From Bacteroidales bacterium (GTDB taxonomy: Bacteria > Bacteroidota > Bacteroidia > Bacteroidales > S143-33): DNA of 33,820 nt. Every line of letters begins with the position of its first letter. The stretch's first letter is position 1. The DNA is taken from contig JALWCU010000252.1 of NCBI GenBank assembly GCA_027015275.1, forward strand, positions 1 through 33,820. Reading direction: 5' to 3'. The translations under genes and the position numbers were made by a program. Below are positions 1 through 8,774 of the stretch, one piece after another. The notes under the pieces are model-generated. The model was not told where the DNA came from. It did no database searches and saw nothing but the letters and a program-made list of their open reading frames with translations.

Positions 1-1233
1 AAATCTGATAATATACATTCCTTCAGGCAGTCGGCTAAAGCCAGTTAAGGTGTATTCCAGCTGATTGCCATCCAGATTAAAACTATTTTGCATAAATTCC
101 CTTCCAGACATATCATATACAGAATAATCAACCCTCTGAGCCCACAAAAGATTATTTGCATTTATTCTGAGACGAATAACATCCCTAACCATAGTATTAA
201 ACTTAAAATCAGGACTCTGCTTAATATCATCAACAGAAGTATATGCTGGCTTTGCGTCGATATATAGCTTCATCATGATTGGCAAGTGGTCAGAATTATT
301 CTTCAAAGCAGTGAGTACATTAGCCGGGACAGAATTATTCCCATTATAATCCACTGCATCATTAAGATGCTTTCCATCTTGGCCTATAACTTTGAATGTT
401 GAGCTCAAGGCCTTAACACCCATAGAACCATCCTTCAGGGGCTCTGTATAAAGCATAAAATCAAACCTATCATCCAGTCCGCCGCCTGACAAACAATTAT
501 TACCATAATAATTTGTTGACTGCGTATGATACATCACATAATCAGGATTATCATGCCAATCTCCCGCTGGCCCTGGATCATAAAAACGATATTGACTATT
601 AGTTGGATTTACTGCATTTTGATATGCCTGCTCAGAGGAAGAGTATAAATTAAAGTCCCCCATAAATAAATAATTATCCTGACCGTGGGAATTGATAAAC
701 TGCATTAAATTTGATACACCATCTGCCCTATCCTGTGCATCTTCGGAAGTGTTTCCAGCCTTGAGATGTGCTACTATCACATCGAGAAAAACAGTATCCC
801 CCTGAGCCAGTCCCGCTGTCTTGAAATAAAATCTATGTACGTATATATCTCGTGGGTAAGCCGAAACTACATAAACAGCTTTCTCAGCTAGCTTTCTTGC
901 ATTATAATATACCTGTGGAGTCAGATAACTACCCATTACCTTACTGTGCTTGTAAAACTTAAACCCATTGAGCAGAAAAGCATTATTAAGCAAATAATTC
1001 TGATAAGTACTATCAGCTGTCATTTCATTCACGCCAAAAATATCTGGTTTCAAATAACTTACAATAGTTTTAATATAGTCAGTCTTTGTAGCTACATTAT
1101 TATTTTGTTCTGTACAAAAACTGGTATATAGACCATAATAAGTCAAGTTATACTGTACAACGACAATCGTATCCTGCGCTGACAATAAAACAGCGAACAA
1201 CATAAAAAATACAAGGGTAAAAATTCGTCTCAT
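1..1233 (-). CDS. Secreted endonuclease/exonuclease/phosphatase-family protein, 3' end cut by window
   Basis: The frame is open from an ATG at 1233 down to base 1 (411 codons) with no stop, so the C-terminus lies outside. The first 20 or so residues form a signal peptide (MRRIFTLVFFMLFAVLLSAQ). The body carries the marks of the DNase I-like fold: a VAHLKAG segment, GDFNLYSSSE (metal-binding Asp and Asn), DDRFDFMLY, and a late SDHLPIMMK with the catalytic Asp-His pair. The last 50 or so residues (VYDMSGRE, then LPEGMYIIRF) match the style of a type IX secretion C-terminal sorting domain. The likely role is an exported nuclease or phosphodiesterase, released or surface-attached; the substrate cannot be told from sequence. 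It follows the tricorn-type gene but is separated from it by a terminator, so it is probably transcribed on its own. Confidence 0.85.
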   Translation of the reverse strand, partial: MRRIFTLVFFMLFAVLLSAQDTIVVVQYNLTYYGLYTSFCTEQNNNVATKTDYIKTIVSYLKPDIFGVNEMTADSTYQNYLLNNAFLLNGFKFYKHSKVMGSYLTPQVYYNARKLAEKAVYVVSAYPRDIYVHRFYFKTAGLAQGDTVFLDVIVAHLKAGNTSEDAQDRADGVSNLMQFINSHGQDNYLFMGDFNLYSSSEQAYQNAVNPTNSQYRFYDPGPAGDWHDNPDYVMYHTQSTNYYGNNCLSGGGLDDRFDFMLYTEPLKDGSMGVKALSSTFKVIGQDGKHLNDAVDYNGNNSVPANVLTALKNNSDHLPIMMKLYIDAKPAYTSVDDIKQSPDFKFNTMVRDVIRLRINANNLLWAQRVDYSVYDMSGREFMQNSFNLDGNQLEYTLTGFSRLPEGMYIIRF

Positions 1234-1321
1234 AATGCTTGAAATTTTAGCTTTAAACACAAAAATACTCGTTTGACAGGAAAAAGCTTCGTCTAAGCAC
1301 AAAAATATTTGTTAAATGCAC

Positions 1322-1381
1322 AAAAAAACGGCTGCCGCACCGTCTTTATCACATATTTATCTTTCAAGCAGTGCGGCAGCC
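1322..1381 (-). terminator. Rho-independent terminator after the tricorn-type gene
   Basis: A perfect 11-bp stem pairs 1330-1340 (GGCTGCCGCAC) with 1371-1381 (GTGCGGCAGCC) around a 30-nt loop. Read on the minus strand it is followed by a run of seven T (1322-1328). It starts 24 bases past the stop codon of the protease gene. The loop is longer than usual. Confidence 0.8.
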
Positions 1382-1404
1382 TTATACAATATAATGCACT
1401 GATA

Positions 1405-4400
1405 TTAACGCAAGTGCGATTTATCAGGGAACGGAGGATGCGGCGTAATTTTCTGTGGATATTTCTTCATCAACTTTAATGCCACCTCAATAGCTTTGTC
1501 AAGCTGTGCATCCTTGCCACGATAAATGTCAGCTGGGTTGTCGTCAACAACAATATCAGGATCAACACCGTGACCTTCTACAATCCACCTCTTACCATCG
1601 GCAGAATAATGACCAAATTCCGGTTTGTTCAAGAAACCACCATCTATAAATGGTAAACTGCCACGAATACCTGTAACGCCGCCCCATGTACGAACGCCAA
1701 TCACAGGTCCAATCTTATAATGCTGGAATTGATATGCGAACAGGTCACCGTCGGAAGCCGAATACATATTCACGAGCAGTACCTTTGGTCCTACCTGTGT
1801 CTGCTCTGGAATAGGACCAGTCGTAGGTATATTACGTGCCATACCTTGCATTATCATCTGACGTCTCAAACGCTCAATGATCATAGGCGATACATTGCCA
1901 CCACCATTACCACGATCATCAATTATCAATGCTTTCTTTCTCAGCTGTGGATAAAAATACTTAACAAATTCATTTAGTCCTTCGCTCAGCATGTCAGGAA
2001 TATGAATATAACCTACCTGGCCATTAGTCTTCTCACTAACATATTTCAAATTATGCTGTACCCAATTATAATAATACAAATCAGCTTCACTCTTAAGAGC
2101 ATTAACAACAACTTTACGCGAAGAGCTCAAGCTTGGCTTCTGACCTACAGTAAGCTCAACTTCCTTTCCGCCTTTACCAACAAGCAACTGATAAATGTTA
2201 TTCACCGTGTTTGTTGGCACACCATCTATTGCCAAAATATAATCACCTACATGAACATTAACACCAGGAGCAAGGAGCGGACTCTGCAAATCCTTGGACC
2301 AGGTAGCACCATCAAGAATCTTAACAATTCGGAAATAACCTGTCTTGGGGTCTTTCTGGAATCTTGCACCCAACAAACCGGTGTAAATACGCTTTACTTC
2401 AGGACGGTCGCCGCCACCAACATAAGCATGTCCAATGTCCAGCTCACCAATCATCTCTCCAATTATATAAGTCAAATCATTACGATTGTGAACATAAGGC
2501 ACAAGGACTGCATATTTATCATGAATAGCCTTCCAATCCAATCCATGCATATTCGGATCATAGAAGAAATCACGCATCTGACGCCAAGCATCATTGAAAA
2601 TCTGGTTCCATTCTTTCGGATAATCAACATATAACTGCATGCCACTCAAATCAACAAATTTATTAATCTTGATTGGCCCAGTAGGTAGATTAATCACTGC
2701 ATACTTACCTCTACCCTTACGAACTAACATCTTCTTGCCATTAGCTGAAATAATGAAAGAAATATCCTGGGCTAATGGCGTTGCCTTCTTGGCTTTCAAG
2801 TCATAAACATAAGCCGTAGAATGATCATCGTTAAACTTACGTGAGACGTAATAAAGTTTACCACCGACAGCATATAAATCGTAATAATTGGCAGGACGGA
2901 CAGGAACAGCTACAATACGATGGCTAATATTCTTAAAATCAATATTAACCTGGACACCGGTCTTTCCCTTGTCCTGGTGGGAACTCTGCTCTTGTGCAGG
3001 TTTATCTTCAGCAGGTGCAAATGGATTAGCTACATTTTTATTAAGCAGAATCAAATATGGACGCTCCATGTCTTTATAAGCATAATTCCATTCTACATCA
3101 CTATAAATAGGGTTAAAAGAGCGCTGAGATACAAAAACAATATACTTACCATCATCGCTAAAACGAGGTGAATACGAAGCATACCAGCCATCAGTTATCT
3201 GATGCCTCTTACCAGTCTGTGTGTTATAAACCCAAATACTTTGCAACATTTGCCATGTCGGTTTGGAATATACTATCCAGCGGCTATCTGGAGACCAGGC
3301 ATAATCTGTAATTTCCCAGCTCTCACCTTTATCAACTTCTATAATTTTTTTGGCATGAATGTCCACATAACGCAATCTCAACTTCTCGTCATTAAACAAA
3401 AGTTTTGTCCCATCTGGCGACCACTTAAAACGAAAATAATAAGTGTCAGCACCCTTTGTAATCTGTATAGGAGGCTCGCTCCCATCAGCCTTCTGAATAT
3501 AAAGCTCATACTCACCTGATTTATCACTTATATAAGCGACATAATCTCCCTTAGGCGACCACTTAACCTCACGCTCGAAAACTCCTTGCGTACGTGTAAT
3601 ATTCTTTGTAACTCCGTCTTTAACAGGCACAATAAAAATATCTCCACGCCCAGAGAATACCAGTTTACTACCATCCGGCGAAATGTCCCCACTCTCGATA
3701 TACTTAGAAGCATCAACGATTTTATTCCTTGTACTAGCAAAATCATTATCAATATAAACATGTATTTGCTTAAGCTTACCTGTTGGAATATCGTAATAAT
3801 AAAGATACCCACCATTCTCAAATACTATCTTATCCGTACCAATAGAGGGAAACTTGACGTCATAATTTGTAAAATTAGTAATCTTCTTGGTCTGCTTTGT
3901 TGCCAAATCATAAACAAATAAATTCATAGTACGATCCCGGTCAGAAGCAAAGAAAATCTTGTTTTTATACCACATTGGGAAAATATCCTGGGCAGGATTC
4001 TCAAAAAGCCTCTGAGCTTTGCCAGTTTTGTAATCATAAATCCAAATATCATCGGCCATACCACCACGATAATACTTCCATGTACGGAATTCGCGAAAGA
4101 TACGGTTAAAAGCTAATTTCTGACCATCTGGTGAGAATGAACAAAAACCTCCGTCCATTACCGGTACTTCTTCTGGCATATCACCCTTTAGATCCACCAG
4201 ATACAACTGGCCACGGAAAGAATTAAACGAATGCATACGTGAACGGAAAATAATCTTCTTACTATCTGGAGTCCAACCCATTACAATGTTATTAGGCCCC
4301 ATACGGTCTGATACATCATCCCTATTCAAAGTAGCTGTATAGGTCAATCTCTTGGGCACCCCGCCTTGTACTGGCATTACATAAACCTCAGTATTCCCAT

Positions 4401-4653
4401 CATACTGGCCAGTAAAAGCTATCCATTTACCATTAGGAGAAATCTTGGCAAACATCTCATACCCCGGAGCTGATGTCAACCTTCTGGCTATACCGCCATT
4501 AATATTGACAATATAAAGATCACCAGCATAGGTAAAGACTACCTTATCGCCTCTTACATTCGGAAAACGCATTAAACGAGCTTCACTCGTCTGCTGTGCA
4601 TTGAGCGCCATCACACTCAAGACTGTAAATAACAGTAACAAAAGCCTTTTCAT
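1405..4653 (-). CDS. Tricorn-type protease (S41 family), secreted
   Basis: This 1082-residue protein matches the length and layout of tricorn proteases. It has a signal peptide (residues 1-19, ending LNAQ), then two beta-propeller regions (about 25-330 and 330-680) with repeated WSPDG, FSPDGQ and SDDGKYIVF motifs, a helical C1 segment, a PDZ domain (about 765-845), and the serine protease domain. The catalytic residues can be placed: His742 in DIGHAYVGGG, nucleophile Ser967 in YSASDGD, Glu1026 in VEGHGVDPD. They fall close to the archaeal positions (746, 965, 1023). In archaea tricorn degrades peptides downstream of the proteasome in the cytosol; the signal peptide here implies a periplasmic or exported enzyme, as is usual in Bacteroidota. 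It has its own promoter and terminator and appears monocistronic. Confidence 0.93.
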   Translation of the reverse strand: MKRLLLLLFTVLSVMALNAQQTSEARLMRFPNVRGDKVVFTYAGDLYIVNINGGIARRLTSAPGYEMFAKISPNGKWIAFTGQYDGNTEVYVMPVQGGVPKRLTYTATLNRDDVSDRMGPNNIVMGWTPDSKKIIFRSRMHSFNSFRGQLYLVDLKGDMPEEVPVMDGGFCSFSPDGQKLAFNRIFREFRTWKYYRGGMADDIWIYDYKTGKAQRLFENPAQDIFPMWYKNKIFFASDRDRTMNLFVYDLATKQTKKITNFTNYDVKFPSIGTDKIVFENGGYLYYYDIPTGKLKQIHVYIDNDFASTRNKIVDASKYIESGDISPDGSKLVFSGRGDIFIVPVKDGVTKNITRTQGVFEREVKWSPKGDYVAYISDKSGEYELYIQKADGSEPPIQITKGADTYYFRFKWSPDGTKLLFNDEKLRLRYVDIHAKKIIEVDKGESWEITDYAWSPDSRWIVYSKPTWQMLQSIWVYNTQTGKRHQITDGWYASYSPRFSDDGKYIVFVSQRSFNPIYSDVEWNYAYKDMERPYLILLNKNVANPFAPAEDKPAQEQSSHQDKGKTGVQVNIDFKNISHRIVAVPVRPANYYDLYAVGGKLYYVSRKFNDDHSTAYVYDLKAKKATPLAQDISFIISANGKKMLVRKGRGKYAVINLPTGPIKINKFVDLSGMQLYVDYPKEWNQIFNDAWRQMRDFFYDPNMHGLDWKAIHDKYAVLVPYVHNRNDLTYIIGEMIGELDIGHAYVGGGDRPEVKRIYTGLLGARFQKDPKTGYFRIVKILDGATWSKDLQSPLLAPGVNVHVGDYILAIDGVPTNTVNNIYQLLVGKGGKEVELTVGQKPSLSSSRKVVVNALKSEADLYYYNWVQHNLKYVSEKTNGQVGYIHIPDMLSEGLNEFVKYFYPQLRKKALIIDDRGNGGGNVSPMIIERLRRQMIMQGMARNIPTTGPIPEQTQVGPKVLLVNMYSASDGDLFAYQFQHYKIGPVIGVRTWGGVTGIRGSLPFIDGGFLNKPEFGHYSADGKRWIVEGHGVDPDIVVDDNPADIYRGKDAQLDKAIEVALKLMKKYPQKITPHPPFPDKSHLR

Positions 4654-4680
4654 TTTCTAAAATTTAAACATTTGCTTAAA

Positions 4681-4711
4681 CAAATTTAAAAGCATTAACC
4701 AAGCCTGCAAA
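4681..4711 (-). promoter_or_regulatory. Promoter of the tricorn-type gene (Bacteroidota type)
   Basis: On the minus strand TTTG (4711-4708) is followed after 19 nt by TAAATTTG (4688-4681), an exact match to the Bacteroides consensus TTTG-N19-21-TAnnTTTG. The predicted transcript start near 4673 gives a leader of about 20 nt before the ATG at 4653. The rest of the 191-nt spacer (4654-4844) is AT-rich, and I see no clear terminator for the upstream EamA gene in it. Confidence 0.7.
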
Positions 4712-4844
4712 CGTTTTAGCAAAACATTCACCTATTTTTATTTTTTTTATGTTAAGGAAAATAAATGAAAAAGAATAACTATAGTGCATGTAACATACTA
4801 AAAAGCAGTAGATTAACAAGAAATATTACACATAAAGCCAATTG

Positions 4845-5729
4845 CTACCGAGAACTTTTTTCTGTTTTCTCTATCAATATACCAAATATAATAAGCAGCA
4901 GCCCTACAAATGTTGTCAAATACAACTTCTCTCCAAGAATATAATGTATAAAGACAAGGGACAAAAAAGGCGAAAGAAACACTAAATTACTTATTTTGGC
5001 AGAAGACGTGGTCAAATGCATGGCCATCATCCACAAGAAAAAGGTAAATCCCATTTCAAACATACCAATATAAACAGGACCCAGCACATGCCAATCAAAA
5101 CGAAAATCAAATCCTCCTACCAAGACCATTATCAACAATAAATAAAAAACACCAAAGACAAAGCTCATAAACAATTTCAAAATCTCATCCCGCTGATCTC
5201 TTACATTATATATCCAAAAAAGCGCCCAAAAAACAGAACTTGCCACAGCCAAACCTGCTCCAAGTGGCTGCTCAATCTTAAACTGGGCTATCCTACCCTG
5301 TGTAGATATAATAAATGCCCCAAAAAAACCTACTACCACACCAATAGTCTGACACCATGTTAATTTCTGCTTTAATAAAGGCACAGACAAGAGAGACAAA
5401 ACAATAGTCCATGTATAATTCAAAGGCTGGGCAACCTGTGCAGGCAGCATATCATAAGCCTTAAAAAGCACCAAATAATATGCAGTGGGCGAGAGCAAAC
5501 CCATCAAAGCAGAGTTGAGCAAATCCTTTTTGCTCTGAGCAAAAACCCGATTCCACCTCTTCGTAAGAGTCAAAATCACCGAAAAAATCACAACACTGGT
5601 CAAACTGCTAAGAAAAATCAACTGTAAAGGCGAAAAAAAACGCAGCGACAGCTTAAAAGCCGTCGCTACCGTTGACCAGAAAAACACAGAACTTAAAGCA
5701 AATAGATATGATTTACTTTGTCTGTTCAT
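4845..5729 (-). CDS. EamA/DMT-family membrane transporter
   Basis: This 294-residue hydrophobic protein has about ten predicted membrane segments in two halves, the layout of the drug/metabolite transporter superfamily (paired EamA domains). Recognisable features are an N-terminal FALSSVFFWSTVATAFKLSL segment and an internal AQVAQPLNYTWTIVLSLLS segment, the latter typical of the first half's third and fourth helices. The C-terminus ends in a charged tail. Family members export or import amino acids, nucleotides or other small metabolites; some relatives move lipid-linked sugars. The substrate cannot be read from the sequence. Its ATG lies inside the 3' end of the glycosyltransferase gene (17-nt overlap), so the two are almost certainly translated from one mRNA. 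Confidence 0.85.
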   Translation of the reverse strand: MNRQSKSYLFALSSVFFWSTVATAFKLSLRFFSPLQLIFLSSLTSVVIFSVILTLTKRWNRVFAQSKKDLLNSALMGLLSPTAYYLVLFKAYDMLPAQVAQPLNYTWTIVLSLLSVPLLKQKLTWCQTIGVVVGFFGAFIISTQGRIAQFKIEQPLGAGLAVASSVFWALFWIYNVRDQRDEILKLFMSFVFGVFYLLLIMVLVGGFDFRFDWHVLGPVYIGMFEMGFTFFLWMMAMHLTTSSAKISNLVFLSPFLSLVFIHYILGEKLYLTTFVGLLLIIFGILIEKTEKSSR

Positions 5730-6951
5730 CCATTAGCTCATTAAAAATCTGAATATATTTATCAGACAAATAATCATAATTCATATTCTTTTCAAGGAAC
5801 TCTCTACCTCGACGTCCTATTGCGTCGAGTTCTTCCTTAGGCTTCTTGGAATACTCAATAATTTTCTGTGCCAGGATATCAGGTCTTTCAGCAGGTAACA
5901 TCTCGCCGCAGCCTACTTCTGGTACAATATCAGTATCACACGAACAAGAAATAAAAATAGGACGTGCCGAATACAAATAGTCTATATATTTATTAGGTGA
6001 AATACCATACTTATAAATTGTTTTATTCCTAAAAGTATGTACCACAACACCACATTTTTTCAAAAAAGAGACAACCTGGTTTTTATTAACCCTGGGTAAA
6101 AAAACAATATTATCTAACTTCTGCTCTTTTGCCAATCTCACAACATTTTCTTTGACAGGGCCATCCCCCATCATAACGATTGCTATGTTATCTTCACCGT
6201 GCTCTTTTAATATTTTTGCTACTTCAACAAACTGTTCCAATTTATACGCCAAGTTAAACCCTCCTGCAAAACCTACAATAAACTTGTCTTTGGGTATCAT
6301 TCGCTCAACTTCCTGGGGCAGAGGCTTCTGACTTTCCATAAACTCCGGATCATAGCCTTGCCCTATGTGCTTAAAACGGAAAGGTTTATCAATAACATCC
6401 TTAATATGCAAATCCAAACTTGGCATAGTACCAACGATATAATCTGCATTCTCATAAGCTTTTTGCTCTACCCAGGCAAGAAACTTCACTACTGGATTCT
6501 TAGGCGAAACATTTAATAATTCTACTAAAGACATAGGCCATATATCCCTTACTTCAAAAACAAACTTAGCTCCATATTTCTTCTTAAATCTTATCGCTGT
6601 TAATGCCGTGAGCAAGGACAAAGAAGAGACCAAAATAACATCCGGCTTCTCAAACTTCAGCTTTCGAGGAGCGCGAGCAAGCATATACTCAAAGATAAAC
6701 CAACTGGCAATACGCTTCAAATTTGCACCGAGCTCAATCTTAGGACCTTTAAGCACAATGTATTCAAAACCATCAATCTGTCTTACCCAGGCGAAACCTT
6801 TTACTTTCTTATAAGTTATTGACGAGGCCGAAGTAATAGCTGTAACATCAATGCCTTTACGTGCAAAGTATTTAGAAAAAAAATAGTGGCGAGTTACATA
6901 AAAACTGTCATAAGGAACCTCAAAATACTTAGTAATATACCAAAGCTTCAT
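5713..6951 (-). CDS. Glycosyltransferase family 4 (GT-B fold)
   Basis: This 412-residue protein has the two-domain GT-B layout of family 4. The N-terminal half begins MKLWYITKYFEVPYDSFYVTRH, a form of the acceptor-side motif seen in WbuB-like enzymes, and contains the KPDVILVSSLSLL strand and FEVRDIWPMSL. The C-terminal nucleotide-sugar domain begins near residue 225 (FIVGFAGGFN), continues with VMMGDGP and VFLPRV, and has the SPNKYIDYLYSARP segment where the donor-binding acidic motif sits. No signal peptide or clear membrane helix, so it is cytoplasmic or peripheral. The likely role is building a surface polysaccharide or O-antigen unit; donor and acceptor are unknown. It begins just after the rplQ terminator and overlaps the EamA gene downstream. 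Confidence 0.88.
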   Translation of the reverse strand: MKLWYITKYFEVPYDSFYVTRHYFFSKYFARKGIDVTAITSASSITYKKVKGFAWVRQIDGFEYIVLKGPKIELGANLKRIASWFIFEYMLARAPRKLKFEKPDVILVSSLSLLTALTAIRFKKKYGAKFVFEVRDIWPMSLVELLNVSPKNPVVKFLAWVEQKAYENADYIVGTMPSLDLHIKDVIDKPFRFKHIGQGYDPEFMESQKPLPQEVERMIPKDKFIVGFAGGFNLAYKLEQFVEVAKILKEHGEDNIAIVMMGDGPVKENVVRLAKEQKLDNIVFLPRVNKNQVVSFLKKCGVVVHTFRNKTIYKYGISPNKYIDYLYSARPIFISCSCDTDIVPEVGCGEMLPAERPDILAQKIIEYSKKPKEELDAIGRRGREFLEKNMNYDYLSDKYIQIFNELMDEQTK

Positions 6952-6973
6952 ATTCTATCCTTTAAAAATTCCA

Positions 6974-7006
6974 CAAAAAAAAGCCCAGCAGCATGCTGCT
7001 GGGCTT
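6974..7006 (-). terminator. Strong terminator ending the ribosomal supercluster
   Basis: A perfect 26-bp palindrome at 6981-7006 (arms AAGCCCAGCAGCA and its complement) is followed on the minus strand by a run of T through 6974. It begins 32 nt past the rplQ stop. The GC-rich stem in an AT-rich setting makes this the clearest intrinsic terminator in the window. Confidence 0.9.
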
Positions 7007-7037
7007 CAAATATAAAATTTTTATATAAAATTACATA
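7007..7037 (-). promoter_or_regulatory. Candidate promoter for the glycosyltransferase-EamA pair
   Basis: On the minus strand TATATTTG (7014-7007) fits the -7 consensus TAnnTTTG exactly. After the 19-nt spacing the -33 position (7037-7034) reads TATG rather than TTTG, so it is imperfect. Transcription would start near 7000, within the rplQ terminator palindrome, leaving only part of it in the new RNA. AT-rich sequence makes chance matches common. Confidence 0.35.
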
Positions 7038-7703
7038 TTATTCTACGTCTTCTTTTGTCTCCTGGTCGCTCTCTTTATTCTCTTCCTCTGCTTTTTCTTC
7101 AACTTCTGGAGTGTTCTCCTGCCTTTCTGTTATCTCTTCCGGCTGTTTCTGCTCTGTTTTTTCTTCAATCTCAGTCTCTTGGGTCTCTGTTATCTCGTCG
7201 GTTTGTGTCTGTTCTTCTACAGTCTCCTCCACAGTTTCTTCTGTTACTGCCTGTTCTTCTACCTGCGATTTTTTCTTACTGCCACCACGTCTTACTCGAC
7301 GCTTCTTAGCACCAGCTGTTTCGCTTGGATTCTGTGTATAAACTTCATTGAAATCTACTAATTCTATAAGAGCCATTTCTGCGCCATCACCTTCACGTGG
7401 TCCAAGCTTTAAAATTCGTGTATAACCGCCCGGACGATTTTCTGCTTTCTTGGCTACCTCATGGAAAAGCTCTGTAACAGCATATTTATTACGTAAATAG
7501 CGAAATGCTATACGACGATTGTGAGTAGTATCTTCTTTAGCACGTGTGATGAGCGGCTCTACAAAACGACGCAATTCTTTAGCTTTTGGCAATGTAGTTT
7601 TTATTCTCTTGTGCATTATCAGAGCCACTGCCAAGTTGGACATCAGAGCTTTGCGATGCTCAGCTTTACGTCCCAGATGATTAAGTTTATTTCTGTGTCT
7701 CAT
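7038..7703 (-). CDS. rplQ: 50S ribosomal protein L17 (bL17) with long acidic tail
   Basis: Residues 1-123 are a normal L17, beginning [20 protein letters not shown] and containing [27 protein letters not shown]. The protein then continues through a basic stretch (133-145, [13 protein letters not shown]) into an acidic, repetitive tail (146-221) with 29 Glu among 76 residues, for 221 in all against about 127 in E. coli. L17 binds the large subunit near the peptide exit tunnel. The tail is low complexity and probably disordered. It is the last gene of the cluster, 43 nt after rpoA, and is followed by a strong terminator. The same reading frame is open without interruption, so the tail is not a frameshift product. 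Confidence 0.95.
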   Translation of the reverse strand: MRHRNKLNHLGRKAEHRKALMSNLAVALIMHKRIKTTLPKAKELRRFVEPLITRAKEDTTHNRRIAFRYLRNKYAVTELFHEVAKKAENRPGGYTRILKLGPREGDGAEMALIELVDFNEVYTQNPSETAGAKKRRVRRGGSKKKSQVEEQAVTEETVEETVEEQTQTDEITETQETEIEEKTEQKQPEEITERQENTPEVEEKAEEENKESDQETKEDVE

Positions 7704-7746
7704 TTGCTCTTGGGTTTAACAATTAATTTAGTACAACAAAGATAAA

Positions 7747-8748
7747 TTATTCGCTTTCTTCCTCTAATTTGTATTTAGCAACGTCCATTCCAAAATCAAG
7801 ACTATAGTTATCAAGCAATTCCTCGATTTCTGCCAATGATTTCTTGCCAAAATTACGGAACTTAAGTAAATCTTCCTTTTGATACTGAACCAGGTCCCCT
7901 AAGGTATTAACGCCCGCGGCCTTAAGACAATTTAGAGCACGTACTGACAAATCTAAATCTACCAATCGTTTCTTCAAAATCTGGCGCATGTGCAAGATTT
8001 CCTCATCTAGTTCTTCTTCGTGCTGCTTTTCTTCTTCTTCGATAGTGATTTTCTCATCTGAGAAAAGTAAAAAGTGCTGTATCAATATCTTAGCTGCTTC
8101 TTTCAATGCTTCTTTGGGATGAATAGAACCATCAGTTTTAATCTCTATAACCAATTTTTCATAGTCTGTCTTTTGTCCAACGCGATAATTTTCTACACTG
8201 TATTTGACATGGCGTATTGGTGTAAAAATTGAATCTATGGCTATTGTCCCAAAAGGCATATTATCTGTCTCGTTACCTTCGGACATAACATACCCACGAC
8301 CTTTTTCAATCTCCAATGTCATCTCTAGCCTTACATTTGGCTCCATGTGAGCTATTACAAGGTCTTTGTTTATAACCTCATATACTCGCAAATACTCATC
8401 TAAATCTCCTGCTTTGAACTCTTCCTGTCCTGTGATAACAAGGCTTATCTTTTCGTAATTCTCTTCTGTGTTTAGCTTCTTTCTGAACCTAACTTGCTTG
8501 AGATTGAGAACAATATCTGTCACATCTTCCAATACGCCAGGGATTGTGCTAAACTCATGATCAATACCTTCTATTTTTATTCTGGTAATAGCATAACCCT
8601 CCAAAGAAGAAAGCAACACTCGCCTGACAGCATTACCTATAGTGTGTCCGAACCCCGGTTCAAGAGGACGAAATTCGAAAATGCCGTGAAAATCATCGGC
8701 TTCTATCATTACAACCTTATCAGGTCTTTGAAATTCTAAAAGAGCCAT
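7747..8748 (-). CDS. rpoA: DNA-directed RNA polymerase subunit alpha
   Basis: I place the start at 8748, giving 333 residues that begin [14 protein letters not shown] as in other Bacteroidota alpha subunits. The frame stays open 24 codons further to an ATG at 8820, but that stretch has no family similarity and contains a terminator-like hairpin. The N-terminal domain (about 1-230) has the assembly signatures [26 protein letters not shown] and [13 protein letters not shown] Glu-rich linker ([15 protein letters not shown]) joins it to the C-terminal helix-hairpin-helix domain ([31 protein letters not shown]), which contacts DNA and activators. It sits between rpsD and rplQ, as in most bacteria. 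Confidence 0.96.
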   Translation of the reverse strand: MALLEFQRPDKVVMIEADDFHGIFEFRPLEPGFGHTIGNAVRRVLLSSLEGYAITRIKIEGIDHEFSTIPGVLEDVTDIVLNLKQVRFRKKLNTEENYEKISLVITGQEEFKAGDLDEYLRVYEVINKDLVIAHMEPNVRLEMTLEIEKGRGYVMSEGNETDNMPFGTIAIDSIFTPIRHVKYSVENYRVGQKTDYEKLVIEIKTDGSIHPKEALKEAAKILIQHFLLFSDEKITIEEEEKQHEEELDEEILHMRQILKKRLVDLDLSVRALNCLKAAGVNTLGDLVQYQKEDLLKFRNFGKKSLAEIEELLDNYSLDFGMDVAKYKLEEESE

Positions 8749-8774
8749 ATAGTCTCTCTGTTTTTTATTTTTTA

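Noticed and set aside
2002-2634. 210-codon open frame on the plus strand within the tricorn-type gene
   Set aside because: It lies opposite a well-supported gene with catalytic motifs, and its translation has the look of an antisense shadow with no domain.
7737-7744. TATCTTTG on the minus strand between rpoA and rplQ as a promoter
   Set aside because: The -7 box is perfect, but no TTTG-like element is found 19-21 nt upstream, and the spacer is short, so an internal promoter is not supported.
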